In this document: piece after piece, positions 34,308 through 43,439 of the stretch | Layout: each line of letters opens with the position of its first letter | Numbering within the stretch: position 1 is the first letter of the stretch | Source: Agaribacillus aureus | Lineage (GTDB): Bacteria; Bacteroidota; Bacteroidia; Cytophagales; Cyclobacteriaceae | Assembly: GCA_030442055.1 (NCBI GenBank) | Contig: JAUJEB010000004.1 | Span: 744,001 to 808,000, forward strand | Reading direction: 5' to 3' | Length of the DNA stretch: 64,000 nt | Notes under the pieces: generated by a model | Databases searched by the model: none | Told to the model about the DNA's origin: nothing | Seen by the model: the letters and a program-made list of their open reading frames with translations, nothing else | Position numbers and translations under genes: made by a program

Positions 34308-34589
34308 ATGAGATTTTCCTACCTTGAAGATGAATTAGTCGAAGTTTTGGAGGATAACGACTCCACCAAAATGAAAGATCTGGTAGTTTTTAACGATGAT
34401 TTCAATACTTTTGATCACGTCATCAATACTTTGGTAAAGGTATGCCGTCATTCCCTGCAACAAGCTGAACAATGCACTTATGTAATTCATTATAAGGGAA
34501 AGTGTGCGGTTAAAAAAGGGACTTATAACGAGTTAAAACCCATGAAGGATGGTATTAGTGAGGCGGGGATAGCTGTTGCCATCATGTAG
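34308..34589 (+). CDS. clpS: ATP-dependent Clp protease adaptor ClpS
   Basis: 93 residues: VVFNDDFNTFDHVINTLVKVC (substrate-binding NDD region) and CTYVIHYKGKCAVKKGTY are diagnostic. ClpS binds N-degron proteins and hands them to ClpAP-type proteases. It is followed 47 bp later by recR on the same strand. The N-terminal extension (about 20 residues, acidic) is typical of Bacteroidota members. Confidence 0.93.
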   Translation: MRFSYLEDELVEVLEDNDSTKMKDLVVFNDDFNTFDHVINTLVKVCRHSLQQAEQCTYVIHYKGKCAVKKGTYNELKPMKDGISEAGIAVAIM

Positions 34590-34636
34590 GCAGCCACTAA
34601 GAACCAGCCTTGGTCGTTTAACTTTTATAGCTTCAA

Positions 34637-35251
34637 ATGCAATATCCCTCCAAATTAATAGAAGACGCCGTCAATGAAATCTCCCAGCTCCCTGGTATCG
34701 GTAAAAAAACGGCATTGAGACTTGTTATTCATTTGTTAAAACAGGATAAAGAATCAACACTACACCTTTCGGAGGCCCTGGTTAACCTGAGAACGCAGGT
34801 AAAATATTGCAAAGTTTGTCACAATATTTCAGATGAGGAAGTCTGTAACATCTGTAGCAGCCATCGCAGAGATCACACTGTGATATGTGTGGTGGAAAAC
34901 CTTCCGGACCTGATGGCCATTGAAAATACGGCGCAATATAATGGCACCTACCATATCCTTGGAGGAATTATTTCACCCATTGAGGGGATAGGCCCCGACG
35001 ACCTGAAAATAGACTCTTTAATACAGCGGATAAAAAACAGGTCAAATGAAGTTAATGAGGTCATTCTGGCATTAAGTTCTACCATGGAAGGAGATACCAC
35101 TGCATTTTATCTCACCAAAAAATTGAAAGATTTCGATTTAAAAGTAAGCACAATTGCCCGGGGAATACCGGTAGGCGGTGAATTGGAATATGCTGATGAA
35201 ATAACCCTGGGCAGAAGTATCTTAAGCAGAACCGCTTATTTACATGGGTAA
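34637..35251 (+). CDS. recR: Recombination protein RecR
   Basis: 204 residues. Helix-hairpin-helix LPGIGKKTALRLVIHLL, a zinc finger with C58/C61/C70/C73 (CKVCHNISDEEVCNIC), a Toprim domain (VICVVENLPDLMAIE) and the C-terminal VSTIARGIPVGGELEYADEITLGRS. RecR works with RecO and RecF at gaps and replication forks. Complete. recO and recF are not in the window. Confidence 0.97.
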   Translation: MQYPSKLIEDAVNEISQLPGIGKKTALRLVIHLLKQDKESTLHLSEALVNLRTQVKYCKVCHNISDEEVCNICSSHRRDHTVICVVENLPDLMAIENTAQYNGTYHILGGIISPIEGIGPDDLKIDSLIQRIKNRSNEVNEVILALSSTMEGDTTAFYLTKKLKDFDLKVSTIARGIPVGGELEYADEITLGRSILSRTAYLHG

Positions 35252-35441
35252 ATTGGTAAATACCTCCTCAATCTGGTAACCCCATCCGTCAGAAAATAAA
35301 TTAAAATAGGGTATAATCTGTTTTTATAGCCATAAAAAAAATGTTTTGCACATCCACCCCGTTCAAAGAAAGGCCGGCATTTTCTTGGAAAAACACAATT
35401 TAGTAAAATATCATTAACATAATTGATCCATAAAAAATTAA

Positions 35442-35479
35442 ATCCAGGTATTATTTAATGCCTGGATCTCTTGTTTTTA
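35442..35479 (+). terminator. Hairpin with T-rich tail
   Basis: ATCCAGG (35442-35448) pairs with CCTGGAT (35461-35467) across a 12-nt loop, followed by CTCTTGTTTTT. It is about 190 bp after recR, in a 351-bp gap otherwise empty of genes. Confidence 0.5.
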
Positions 35480-35602
35480 TACAATTCCCCTCCCTTTCTT
35501 ACGCGTAAGCTGGCACACATAAAGTGCAAAAGTTTATCCAGCAAAGCATGTTAAATTGCATATACCATAAACCAAAATTCCAACTTTAACTATACATAAG
35601 CC

Positions 35603-36694
35603 ATGAGAGTTAAAAAGAGACATCCGTTTATCTCAAGTTTGCTCGTAACATTGCTAATGTGCATATTTGGGTGCGAGGATCCTTCCTCAAAAGTTATTCC
35701 TTCTGACAATGAATATCAGGTTACCACCCTGGCCGGGGGTGGACAGGCCGGTTTTTCTGACGGAGTAGGCGCAGATGCTAAATTTCACAACCCCACATCA
35801 CTGACTATCGGCCCACAAGGTATTCTTTATGTAGCCGATCGCGATAATCACCGTATCAGAAAGATTAGTCCAGAAGGTGAGGTAACCACTATTGCCGGTA
35901 ACGGAGAGACAGGGCTAATTGATGGCAACCTGCCAGAAGCTAAATTTACAAGTCCACAAGCTATTGCCTTTGACCTTGAAGGCAATTTATTGATTGCTGA
36001 AAAAACAGTATTAAGGAAAATTGACATCACTGACAACCTTGTAAACACCATCACCGGCAAACTTGATACATTCGGATATGAGGATGGCAATTTGGCTGAG
36101 GCAGTCTTCAACGATATCAAAGGAGTGGCCGTAGACAAATTCAATCACATTTACGTCTCCGATCACCTCAACCACGCTATTAGAAAAATTACCACTGATG
36201 GGCAGGTAACTACGTTTGCAGGCAACGGTACACCCGGCATTGAAAATGGTTTGCCCCAAAACTCAAGGTTTAATCACCCCCAGGGTGTTTTTATGACTTT
36301 AGATGGCATTCTCATGCTGGCTGATGAAGAAAATAACCTGGTCAGAAAAATCAATAGTGGCGGCGTTGTGGAAATACTGGCGGGAAGCATCTACGGATAC
36401 CGGGATGGAGTAAATGACAATGCCCGGTTCAGGTTACCTACCGCAGTGGCAGAAGACCTGGAGGGAAACATTTACGTGGCTGACGCTAAAAACTTCAGGA
36501 TAAGGATTATCAAAAAATCGGGATTGGTGGAGACTATTGCCGGCAGCGGTGTACAAGGTTTTAAAGATGCCATGGGCCAGGAGTCTTTACTTGGTAAAAT
36601 AACAGGTATTGCTATAGATAACGCCGGAAACATCTACCTGGCCGATCAATCAAACCACTGCATTCGAAAATTGATAAAGCCCGTAGATAATTGA
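35603..36694 (+). CDS. NHL-repeat lipoprotein
   Basis: 363 residues. A lipobox (LLMCIFGC, C24) precedes six NHL-like repeats, visible as recurring VTTIAGNG / DG / AxF / GNxYxAD / IRKI blocks (e.g. TTIAGNGETGLIDG, YVADRDNHRIRKI, YLADQSNHCIRKL). It forms a six-bladed propeller anchored to the envelope. Such propellers bind proteins, sugars or peptides; no catalytic role is visible. It lies between recR and the aminotransferase without being linked to either. Confidence 0.9.
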   Translation: MRVKKRHPFISSLLVTLLMCIFGCEDPSSKVIPSDNEYQVTTLAGGGQAGFSDGVGADAKFHNPTSLTIGPQGILYVADRDNHRIRKISPEGEVTTIAGNGETGLIDGNLPEAKFTSPQAIAFDLEGNLLIAEKTVLRKIDITDNLVNTITGKLDTFGYEDGNLAEAVFNDIKGVAVDKFNHIYVSDHLNHAIRKITTDGQVTTFAGNGTPGIENGLPQNSRFNHPQGVFMTLDGILMLADEENNLVRKINSGGVVEILAGSIYGYRDGVNDNARFRLPTAVAEDLEGNIYVADAKNFRIRIIKKSGLVETIAGSGVQGFKDAMGQESLLGKITGIAIDNAGNIYLADQSNHCIRKLIKPVDN

Positions 36695-36810
36695 CAAAAA
36701 GCAGGCGCGCTCCGGCTTGCCGATGGGAAAGAAATATCTGCCGGATCTGCCAAAACCGAACCTCTCGTTTTAAAAAATTTCAATTGCTGGTTTCAGAAAG
36801 TTAAAAATTC

Positions 36811-36818
36811 TATTTTTG
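36811..36818 (+). promoter_or_regulatory. Promoter -7 element (TATTTTTG)
   Basis: TAnnTTTG 27 nt before the aminotransferase ATG. Confidence 0.6.
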
Positions 36819-36845
36819 CCACGGAATTTTTAAAAACTAGAACCA

Positions 36846-38045
36846 ATGAGTCAAAATTTATCAGATCGCATAGCTAATTTAGCTGAGTCAGCTACATTAG
36901 CCATGGCAGCAAAAGCAAGAGCCTACAAAGAAAAAGGGATTGAAATAATCAGTTTGAGCCTAGGGGAGCCGGATTTCAAGACCCCTAAACACATTCAGGA
37001 AGGAGCCAAGCGTGCCATTGACGAAGGTAAATATTTTGCTTACCCCCCGGTTAATGGTTATCTTGACTTAAGACAGGCCATTTGTGATAAACTGGAAAGA
37101 GACAATAAAATAACTTATAGTCCTGAAAATATTGTCGTTTCCAACGGTGCCAAACAATCGATCGCCAACGTTTTTTTTAGTCTGCTTAATCCAGGGGACG
37201 AGGTTATAGTATATGCGCCTTATTGGGTGAGCTACACAGCCATGATTCAACTCGCAGAAGGAAAGCCCGTTTTCATCAAAGGAACTTTGGAAACTGACTT
37301 TAAGGCAAGCGCTGAGCAATTAAGAAATGCCATAACAGATAAAACCAAAGCTATCATATTTTCTTCTCCGTGCAATCCTACTGGCGCAGTTTTTACAAAA
37401 GAAGAATTTCAGGCTATGGCTGATGTTTTAAAAGATCATCCGGACATCTACGTTATCGCCGATGAAATATACGAGTACATTAATTACACTGGTGAACATG
37501 TCAGCATTGCTTCTATTGACGGCATGAAAGACAGGACCATAACCGTTAACGGGTTTGCCAAAGGATTTGCCATGACCGGTTGGCGGGTAGGATATATTGC
37601 CGCTCCTGCATGGATTGCCAAAGGCTGTAATAAAATGCAGGGACAGATCACCTCGGCCAACTGCTCCATTTCGCAAAGAGCGGCCTACACTGCGCTAACT
37701 GAAGATATGGGCCCTACTTATGAGATGAAAGAAGCGTATTTACGAAGAAGGGCTATGGTTTATGACCTCCTGAAAGATATACCTGGAATAAAGGTAAATA
37801 TGCCGAAGGGCGCTTTTTATTTCTTCCCCGACGTTAGTGCGTATTTTGGAAAATCCGATGGTAGCAACACCATTCATGACGCCAGTGATCTTTGTATGTA
37901 TCTTTTAGACCATGCCAACGTTTCTTTGGTTACCGGCCAGGCATTTGGAGATCCTGCTTGCGTAAGGTTGTCCTACGCAGCGTCGGAAGAAAATCTCCGC
38001 GAGGCCTTGAAGCGCATCAAGGAAGTGCTTTCCAGACTAAATTAA
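36846..38045 (+). CDS. Class I/II PLP-dependent aminotransferase (aspartate type)
   Basis: 399 residues, type-I aminotransferase. The PLP lysine is K239 (NGFAKGFAMTGWRVGY); also visible are IADEIYEYI (D206), SSPCNPTGAVF (N177) and RLSYAASEENL near the C-terminus. It is closest to bacterial aspartate/tyrosine-type AspC (Ib subgroup), transferring amino groups between aspartate or aromatic amino acids and 2-oxoglutarate. DUF4254 and GT9 genes follow at once. Confidence 0.93.
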   Translation: MSQNLSDRIANLAESATLAMAAKARAYKEKGIEIISLSLGEPDFKTPKHIQEGAKRAIDEGKYFAYPPVNGYLDLRQAICDKLERDNKITYSPENIVVSNGAKQSIANVFFSLLNPGDEVIVYAPYWVSYTAMIQLAEGKPVFIKGTLETDFKASAEQLRNAITDKTKAIIFSSPCNPTGAVFTKEEFQAMADVLKDHPDIYVIADEIYEYINYTGEHVSIASIDGMKDRTITVNGFAKGFAMTGWRVGYIAAPAWIAKGCNKMQGQITSANCSISQRAAYTALTEDMGPTYEMKEAYLRRRAMVYDLLKDIPGIKVNMPKGAFYFFPDVSAYFGKSDGSNTIHDASDLCMYLLDHANVSLVTGQAFGDPACVRLSYAASEENLREALKRIKEVLSRLN

Positions 38046-38047
38046 AT

Positions 38048-38659
38048 ATGAACGCAGATCACTGTAATCAAATTTTCAGGCAATGTATTGAAGATTATCA
38101 TCAGCTTGATCAGGTAGATCAAACGATTAAAAACCCCTTTTCAGCGGATAGTTTTGATCATTTGATCTATCTTAAAAACTGGATCGACACGGTACAATGG
38201 CATTACGAAGATCTTATCCGTGATCCCGAGCTCGACCCGGTGGAGGGTATGCAACTCAAAAGACGCATCGATGCCTCCAATCAGCAGCGAACAGATGTTG
38301 TTGAAAAGATAGATGATCAGTTTATGGCAATTTTTGAAAGCGTAGTTGCCGCCCCAAATGCGGGAGTGAATACGGAGAGCCCGGCCTGGGTGGTGGACCG
38401 CCTGTCAATTCTGGCATTAAAGATCTATCATATGGAGGAACAAGTATCGAGAACCGATGTGGAAGACCGCCATATACAAATACATCGCGATAAATTAAAT
38501 GTATTGCTAGAACAGCAGAAGGATCTTTCCAAAAGTTTTGATATCTTAATCGACGACTTAAAAAAGGGCCATAAGGTGATGAAGGTTTACCGGCAAATGA
38601 AATTATACAACGATCCCGAAACAAATCCGGTGCTTTACAAAAAGGACAAATCCGATTAA
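38048..38659 (+). CDS. DUF4254 family protein
   Basis: 203 residues from the ATG at 38048, only 2 nt after the aminotransferase stop; an overlapping longer open frame would begin inside that gene and is rejected. Predicted all-helical, with NPFSADSFDHLIYLKNWIDTVQWHYEDLIRDP, RIDASNQQRTDVVEKIDD and FDILIDDLKKGHKVMKVYRQMKLYNDP as family-typical blocks. DUF4254 is often next to GT9 genes in Bacteroidota, as here (20-bp gap), suggesting a shared task in surface polysaccharide assembly. Confidence 0.88.
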   Translation: MNADHCNQIFRQCIEDYHQLDQVDQTIKNPFSADSFDHLIYLKNWIDTVQWHYEDLIRDPELDPVEGMQLKRRIDASNQQRTDVVEKIDDQFMAIFESVVAAPNAGVNTESPAWVVDRLSILALKIYHMEEQVSRTDVEDRHIQIHRDKLNVLLEQQKDLSKSFDILIDDLKKGHKVMKVYRQMKLYNDPETNPVLYKKDKSD

Positions 38660-38679
38660 AGTCTGCAAAACCAGGTTTT

Positions 38680-39747
38680 ATGAATATACTGGTACTTAGG
38701 TTTTCTGCCATGGGTGATGTAGCATTAGCCCAGCCTGTCATAAAACAGATTCTCTCCCAAAACGCTAATGTTGAGATCACCCTGGTCACCAAACCTGAAT
38801 TTGCACCATTATTTGCGGGGCTGCCAAGATTCAAATTCTTCGGCGCCAATTTCAAAAGCGACTTCAAAGGCCTGTCGGGATTGGTAAAACTCCAAAAACA
38901 ACTCCTGACCGATGTGCCATACGATTCTGTTGTCGACCTGCACGATGTCGTCAGAACCTGGGTTTTGTGTTTTTTACTTTCCATTAAGGGAGTACCTTAT
39001 AAAAGAATTGATAAAGACCGTGCCTCAAGAAAAAAATTAACCAGAAAAAACAACAAAGTATTTAAACCCATTAAGCATACCAGTCAAAAGTACCTGGATG
39101 TATTCAGACAGCTAGGATTGCAGACAGGTGATCTCAGTGACCTGTATAGCGGTCCTTCACCTATGCCCCTCCACCCTGGTAACCGGGGGAAGGCGTTGCT
39201 GGATGCTGGTCATTTTCTTCCCAAGGACCGCCCCTGGGTCGGGCTTGCGCCCTTTTCAAAACACCCCCAAAAGGAATGGCCGCTGGAAAAAATAAAGATA
39301 TTGATAAAAGCATTAACTGACGAAAAAAAATTCCGGGTTCTTTTGTTCGGGGGTGGCAAAGAGGAGATCAGTCGGCTAAAACATTTGGCAGGAGATAACA
39401 ATGACGTTCTTAACCTTGCAGGATCCCTTAACCTGGCTGAGGAAATGGAGGTAGTCCGTCAATTAGATCTGATGATCACCATGGACTCTTTCAACATGCA
39501 CCTGGCAGGCCTCCTTGGTGTTAAAATAGTTTCCATTTGGGGCGCGACCCATCCATATGCCGGCTTTGGCCCTCTGGGTAAAAATGAAAAGTACCTGGTA
39601 CAAATTCCTCATCAGCACCTGCCATGCCGGCCTTGTTCTATATTTGGTAATCGTCCGTGCTGGCGGGGAGATTTTGCCTGCATGCAGCAAATTACACCCG
39701 ACATGGTAATGGAAAAAATAACCCTGGCACTATCAGCTAATCTTTAA
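38680..39747 (+). CDS. Glycosyltransferase family 9 (heptosyltransferase-like)
   Basis: 355 residues. The N-terminus MNILVLRFSAMGDVALAQPVIKQ is the GT9 start; the C-terminal half has VGLAPFSKHPQKEWPLEKIK, the nucleotide-sugar loop LITMDSFNMHLAGLLGVKIVSIWGATHP, and HLPCRPC. It transfers a sugar to a lipopolysaccharide core or related glycan at the inner face of the inner membrane. It is downstream of the DUF4254 gene in one operon. Confidence 0.93.
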   Translation: MNILVLRFSAMGDVALAQPVIKQILSQNANVEITLVTKPEFAPLFAGLPRFKFFGANFKSDFKGLSGLVKLQKQLLTDVPYDSVVDLHDVVRTWVLCFLLSIKGVPYKRIDKDRASRKKLTRKNNKVFKPIKHTSQKYLDVFRQLGLQTGDLSDLYSGPSPMPLHPGNRGKALLDAGHFLPKDRPWVGLAPFSKHPQKEWPLEKIKILIKALTDEKKFRVLLFGGGKEEISRLKHLAGDNNDVLNLAGSLNLAEEMEVVRQLDLMITMDSFNMHLAGLLGVKIVSIWGATHPYAGFGPLGKNEKYLVQIPHQHLPCRPCSIFGNRPCWRGDFACMQQITPDMVMEKITLALSANL

Positions 39748-39856
39748 GGGACGCTTTTTGGGTAATTATTACTTTAGGTTGAATTCTTTCCCATTTACGT
39801 GCCATAAATTGGAAAATTCTGGTTAATTTTAATGATTCATCTATTCACTAATTATT

Positions 39857-40234
39857 ATGATAGCAGGCATTGTGCTGATTGTGATCGATTGTCTTCCTAC
39901 CCCTTCCAAGCCATTTAGCGCCCTGGTGTTAGCCAAACACATCGCGGTTATCTTACCATTTATCTATATATTTATCCGCTATTTTGAAAAACGGTTGAGC
40001 CTGAAAGCAACGCAACTACATAAGATTTCTCAACCGCTCTATGAGGTCAAGGACGTATTGGAACAATCAAAACCACTGACACAGTCAGGCAAGCCATTGA
40101 AAGGGTATCTACCTATAAAGCAAGGTGTTTCTTTGGTGGCGAAAATGGTAATTTTTATTTTAATCCTGGCAATGATTTTTTCACCGATTGATTCCATACT
40201 AGATCCCAATGGCTTTCATCCATTTATCAATTAA
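39857..40234 (+). CDS. Small membrane protein
   Basis: 125 residues with helices at about 1-17, 24-43 and 103-121 and a basic soluble loop (EKRLSLKATQLHKIS). No family recognised. The N-terminus is immediately hydrophobic, so a start slightly upstream is possible. Confidence 0.5.
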   Translation: MIAGIVLIVIDCLPTPSKPFSALVLAKHIAVILPFIYIFIRYFEKRLSLKATQLHKISQPLYEVKDVLEQSKPLTQSGKPLKGYLPIKQGVSLVAKMVIFILILAMIFSPIDSILDPNGFHPFIN

Positions 40235-40257
40235 TCAAAAAAGCTTAAGGCAAAAAT

Positions 40258-40282
40258 TACCGGGAAATCACGACTTCCGGTA
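40258..40282. repeat. Inverted repeat after small membrane gene
   Basis: TACCGG-AA and TTCCGGTA form an imperfect stem (one bulged G), nested inside AAAGCTT/AAGCTTT motifs. Could be a terminator-like hairpin, without a clear T-run. Confidence 0.35.
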
Positions 40283-40453
40283 CCAATAATAGCATAAAGC
40301 TTTAAAATTAATCACACCATCCTGTACTGCCATTTGTTTATCATTATACATCATTCTCCAAAAAACGAAGAGATCATTACCATGTTCTTAACATATCCTT
40401 AAAATCAGGATGACCTTCTTCCCTATTTAAAGACCTATATTCGAGTCTCTGTT

Positions 40454-40957
40454 ATGAAATCAAGTACGCTACAACGCATTAAAGACATCTGCGCCGCCTT
40501 TAACCACGAGGTAGCCATGAAAAAATCGGTACTTCAAATTACCGGTACCCACCAAATCTCGATCACCAGCCCCGGCACCAACCTATATGATCTTACGTAT
40601 CACAGCGCACCGGACACATCAGATACCATCCACTGCAACGACAAGCACGTTACATACCTGATCCTGGAGATATTGTGCCGAACAACAATTTGTGCTGTTG
40701 CCAAAAAGGAGTATACCCTTGATCTATCCACCTTTCTGGCCGAAGAAGGCATGGCGCTGGCAAAAAAGTTTACCGCCCAATTAACTGATAATCCTCAATC
40801 AGCCCTCAAAATCGTGGGCAACCGCTATGTGCTGGAATATCACAACGGACGGATACTCATTGCCGATGATGTATTCTTTGACAAGACTTATCCACTTTTG
40901 ATGAAACTGGATACTTTTAAAAAAGAGCAGAAACGTTTTTTGAAAAGAAAGCTATGA
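40454..40957 (+). CDS. Hypothetical protein
   Basis: 167 residues, no signal peptide or membrane segment. It reads STLQRIKDICAAFNHEVAM (helix), then strands SVLQITGTHQISITSP and LYDLTYHSA, and later helices DLSTFLAEEGMALAKKF and VLEYHNGRILIADDVFF. Composition and periodicity look protein-like. Family unknown; no operon partner. Confidence 0.55.
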   Translation: MKSSTLQRIKDICAAFNHEVAMKKSVLQITGTHQISITSPGTNLYDLTYHSAPDTSDTIHCNDKHVTYLILEILCRTTICAVAKKEYTLDLSTFLAEEGMALAKKFTAQLTDNPQSALKIVGNRYVLEYHNGRILIADDVFFDKTYPLLMKLDTFKKEQKRFLKRKL

Positions 40958-41009
40958 ATTTTCAGCACCCCAATATTTAATTATCTTAGTCGGACTTTTA
41001 AACCGACGT

Positions 41010-41231
41010 ATGGATTTTATCTTAAAATTGAAACACTGGCAGGTATTTATTGTCTTTCTTCTCGCCTCACTGATGACGAACTTTACCTGGATGGGTCAGG
41101 AAATGATAACCACGTTAATTAATGTGATCGGAATGCTGTTATACTTCATTTGGTATTATGTGGCAGGGGAGATAGATGGTTCATTTACATGTTCTAACAA
41201 TCTATACTACTTCAACGATAAAAATGAGTAG
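41010..41231 (+). CDS. Short membrane protein, possibly truncated
   Basis: 73 residues, LKLKHWQVFIVFLLASLM then TTLINVIGMLLYFIWYYVAGEIDG: two membrane helices. Proteins beginning with a similar LKHWQ motif in this phylum are usually about 200 residues and have more helices, so this one may be a gene remnant cut short. Not certain, since small versions may also exist. Confidence 0.45.
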   Translation: MDFILKLKHWQVFIVFLLASLMTNFTWMGQEMITTLINVIGMLLYFIWYYVAGEIDGSFTCSNNLYYFNDKNE

Positions 41232-41275
41232 ATTTGTTTAGCTGAAGCAAATTAACGGATGTTTAATTTATCTCT

Positions 41276-41503
41276 ATGAGCCGATCGAGAAAAAAAACGT
41301 CGAAACGAGGTATTACCAGCGCTGACTCTGAAAAGCAAGATAAGCGCGATGCCAACCGCAAATACCGCAGGATTGTTAAGCAACAGGTCAATAGAGGGGA
41401 AGAGGAGCTACCTGAGGTAAGGGAAGTCTCCGATGTATGGGGATTTAGCAAAGACGGCAAGGTGTATGATCCTGACATGCGTGAAAAAGACAAAAGAAAA
41501 TGA
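41276..41503 (+). CDS. Small basic hypothetical protein
   Basis: 75 residues, highly charged: MSRSRKKTSKRGITSADSEKQDKRDANRKYRRIV, then VREVSDVWGFSKDGKVYDPDM. The start ATG is well placed. Such small basic proteins are frequent in Bacteroidota and carry no assigned role. Its stop overlaps the ATG of the following frame (ATGA type, 4 bp). Confidence 0.6.
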   Translation: MSRSRKKTSKRGITSADSEKQDKRDANRKYRRIVKQQVNRGEEELPEVREVSDVWGFSKDGKVYDPDMREKDKRK

Positions 41504-41966
41504 AAACAACTTCATTCAGTCTCCTGCCCATTACTTTTTTTGCCTGCTGGTCATTATTGTCATGTGCTCGCTCCAACGAGGTGGATACCGAAGCACTGAC
41601 ACTTTTGATAAAAGAAGGGGCCGTAAAGGACTCACTATGGTCAATGGTGAATTTGTTGAGATCCAACTCAATGAGTCAGTATTAGAGCGTACGCATTTAA
41701 ATAAAGACTTTGACACCGAGGTAGTATATACCATGGACATCGAATCCGCACAATCTTTCGAAAACTTTTATGCCGCTTTGGAAAAGTCCCTTCCTCCCGA
41801 AAAACAACTTTCCTATGTTATTGCCCACCGGTCTGGCTTGTGGCCATTCATCGGAAGCTGGCTGGTCTTGTTTGCCCTATCAGCAACTTTGATCATTCCA
41901 GTGTTTATTTTGCTGTTCCTAACCGGTAAGCTAAAATTTAAAGTCCGTGAAAATAAAGGACGTTGA
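41500..41966 (+). pseudogene. Lipoprotein gene with probable frameshift near 41617-41620
   Basis: The first frame (41500-41685, 61 codons) starts with a lipoprotein signal: MKTTSFSLLPITFFACWSLL then SCARSNE. The C-terminal part continues in the -1 frame (VNGEFVEIQLNESVL, DFDTEVVYTMDIE, then helix GSWLVLFALSATLIIPVFILLFLTG and KLKFKVRENKGR) to 41966. Adding one G at the GGGG run 41617-41620 joins the two into one ~155-residue lipoprotein with a C-terminal helix. This may be a sequencing or natural indel; a programmed shift is possible but has no clear slippery site. Confidence 0.5.
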
Positions 41967-42226
41967 ACAAAGTCTCACAGCTGAAAAACATTAAAAATTT
42001 TATCTATTAATGTTTTGCTGAAAAACGTGGTCAAACTGTCGACATAATTTGTAAAAGTGGCGATTTCCCATAAAGAAATCTGCATGTGATACAAAAATTA
42101 AACACCTGATGCTAACGCTTCTTCCGTGGCTGTTACCCAACTGGCTAAGAAAATCAGGATCCCCAAATCCATAATCTCTTTTTAACTTGTATTTGGTTTT
42201 TACTGTAGCCGCTTGTCAGGTAATTA

Positions 42227-43258
42227 TCACTTTGAAGTAAATTCCTTTACCGTTTCAATAAAGCATTTGACCTTTTCCGGGGAAGTATCAGGATAAACCC
42301 CATGTCCGAGATTGGCAATATGAGGGTGATCACCAAACTGGCGTAACATCTCCTCCGTCGTTTTTTTTATTTGATCATAAGAGCCATAAAGTGCGCAGGG
42401 ATCCAGGTTTCCCTGCAAGGTTTTCTCGGGCCCGATCAATTGTTTGGATTCCTCGATATCCATATTCCAATCAAGTCCCACGGTGTTGCACGCCAGTTGA
42501 CCAATGGCTTTTCTGGCAAAATAAGCTCCTTTGGCAAAAACTGTTACCGGAACCGAGTTAACGGCATCACAAATCTTCTCGATATATGCCAGGGAAAACC
42601 GTTCATATAAATCAGGGGGAAGGATTCCTGCCCATGAATCAAATATTTGTACCAAATCAGCCCCGGCTTCAACCTGGGCTTTCAGGTAGTGAATGGTGCT
42701 GTCAGTAATCTTGTCTAACAACTGTATTGATAAATCGGGATTGTTATAAAGCATTCTTCTTGCCTGGGAGAAAGTCTTACTCCCCTTCCCTTCCACCATA
42801 TAACAAAAGATGGTCCATGGAGCTCCTGCAAATCCAATCAAAGGCACCCGGCCGTTCAGCTCTTTTTTGGTTATCCGAATAGCCTCCAACACATAGGACA
42901 GGCTTTCTTCGGGATTCACGCGCTTCAATTTAGCTACCTGTTCGGCTGTTGTAATTACTTCCGGGAAAAATGGACCGGCTTTTTCTACCATTTCATAGGA
43001 CAATCCCATAGCCTCCGGAATCACCAAAATGTCGGAAAAGATAATAGCGGCATCTACTTTTAAATGATCTACAGGCTGAATCGTTACTTCAGCCGCTAGT
43101 TCAGGTGTTTTTACCAGCTCTATAAAACCACTTAGGCTGGCTCTTACTGCCCTGTATTCCGGTAATATACGACCGGCCTGACGCATGAGCCATACGGGTG
43201 TCCTCTCCACTTTTTCACCCCTGGCTGCTCTTAACAAGAGATCATTTTCCAATATCAT
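42227..43258 (-). CDS. hemE: Uroporphyrinogen decarboxylase
   Basis: 343 residues, full-length HemE. The signature [16 protein letters not shown] (N-terminal) and [21 protein letters not shown] are present, with [12 protein letters not shown] and [10 protein letters not shown]. It removes four carboxyl groups from uroporphyrinogen III to give coproporphyrinogen III in haem synthesis. A TATATTTG box sits 4 nt before the ATG. Other hem genes are not here. Confidence 0.97.
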   Translation of the reverse strand: MILENDLLLRAARGEKVERTPVWLMRQAGRILPEYRAVRASLSGFIELVKTPELAAEVTIQPVDHLKVDAAIIFSDILVIPEAMGLSYEMVEKAGPFFPEVITTAEQVAKLKRVNPEESLSYVLEAIRITKKELNGRVPLIGFAGAPWTIFCYMVEGKGSKTFSQARRMLYNNPDLSIQLLDKITDSTIHYLKAQVEAGADLVQIFDSWAGILPPDLYERFSLAYIEKICDAVNSVPVTVFAKGAYFARKAIGQLACNTVGLDWNMDIEESKQLIGPEKTLQGNLDPCALYGSYDQIKKTTEEMLRQFGDHPHIANLGHGVYPDTSPEKVKCFIETVKEFTSK

Positions 43259-43262
43259 AGCG

Positions 43263-43270
43263 CAAATATA
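43263..43270 (-). promoter_or_regulatory. Promoter -7 element (TATATTTG) of hemE, probably leaderless
   Basis: TAnnTTTG on the minus strand, exactly 4 nt before the hemE ATG. Confidence 0.6.
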
Positions 43271-43410
43271 ATCCGAAAATTAACTTTACGGCGCATTCCA
43301 TTTTTAAATTAATTGAAACGACCGCCTCAAATATGACATCTAATCATACCGAATAAATAAACATGCAAATGGTGGGGGTTCAAATGGTTTTCTTTTGTTA
43401 AATAAGTGGG

Positions 43411-43418
43411 TATTTTTG
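43411..43418 (+). promoter_or_regulatory. Promoter -7 element (TATTTTTG)
   Basis: TAnnTTTG 21 nt before the serine dehydratase ATG. Confidence 0.6.
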
Positions 43419-43439
43419 TGAATAGACAAAACATAAACC

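Noticed and set aside
37892-38047. Longer N-terminus for the DUF4254 protein
   Set aside because: It lies inside the aminotransferase coding region and gives unrelated sequence; ATG at 38048 fits the family start.
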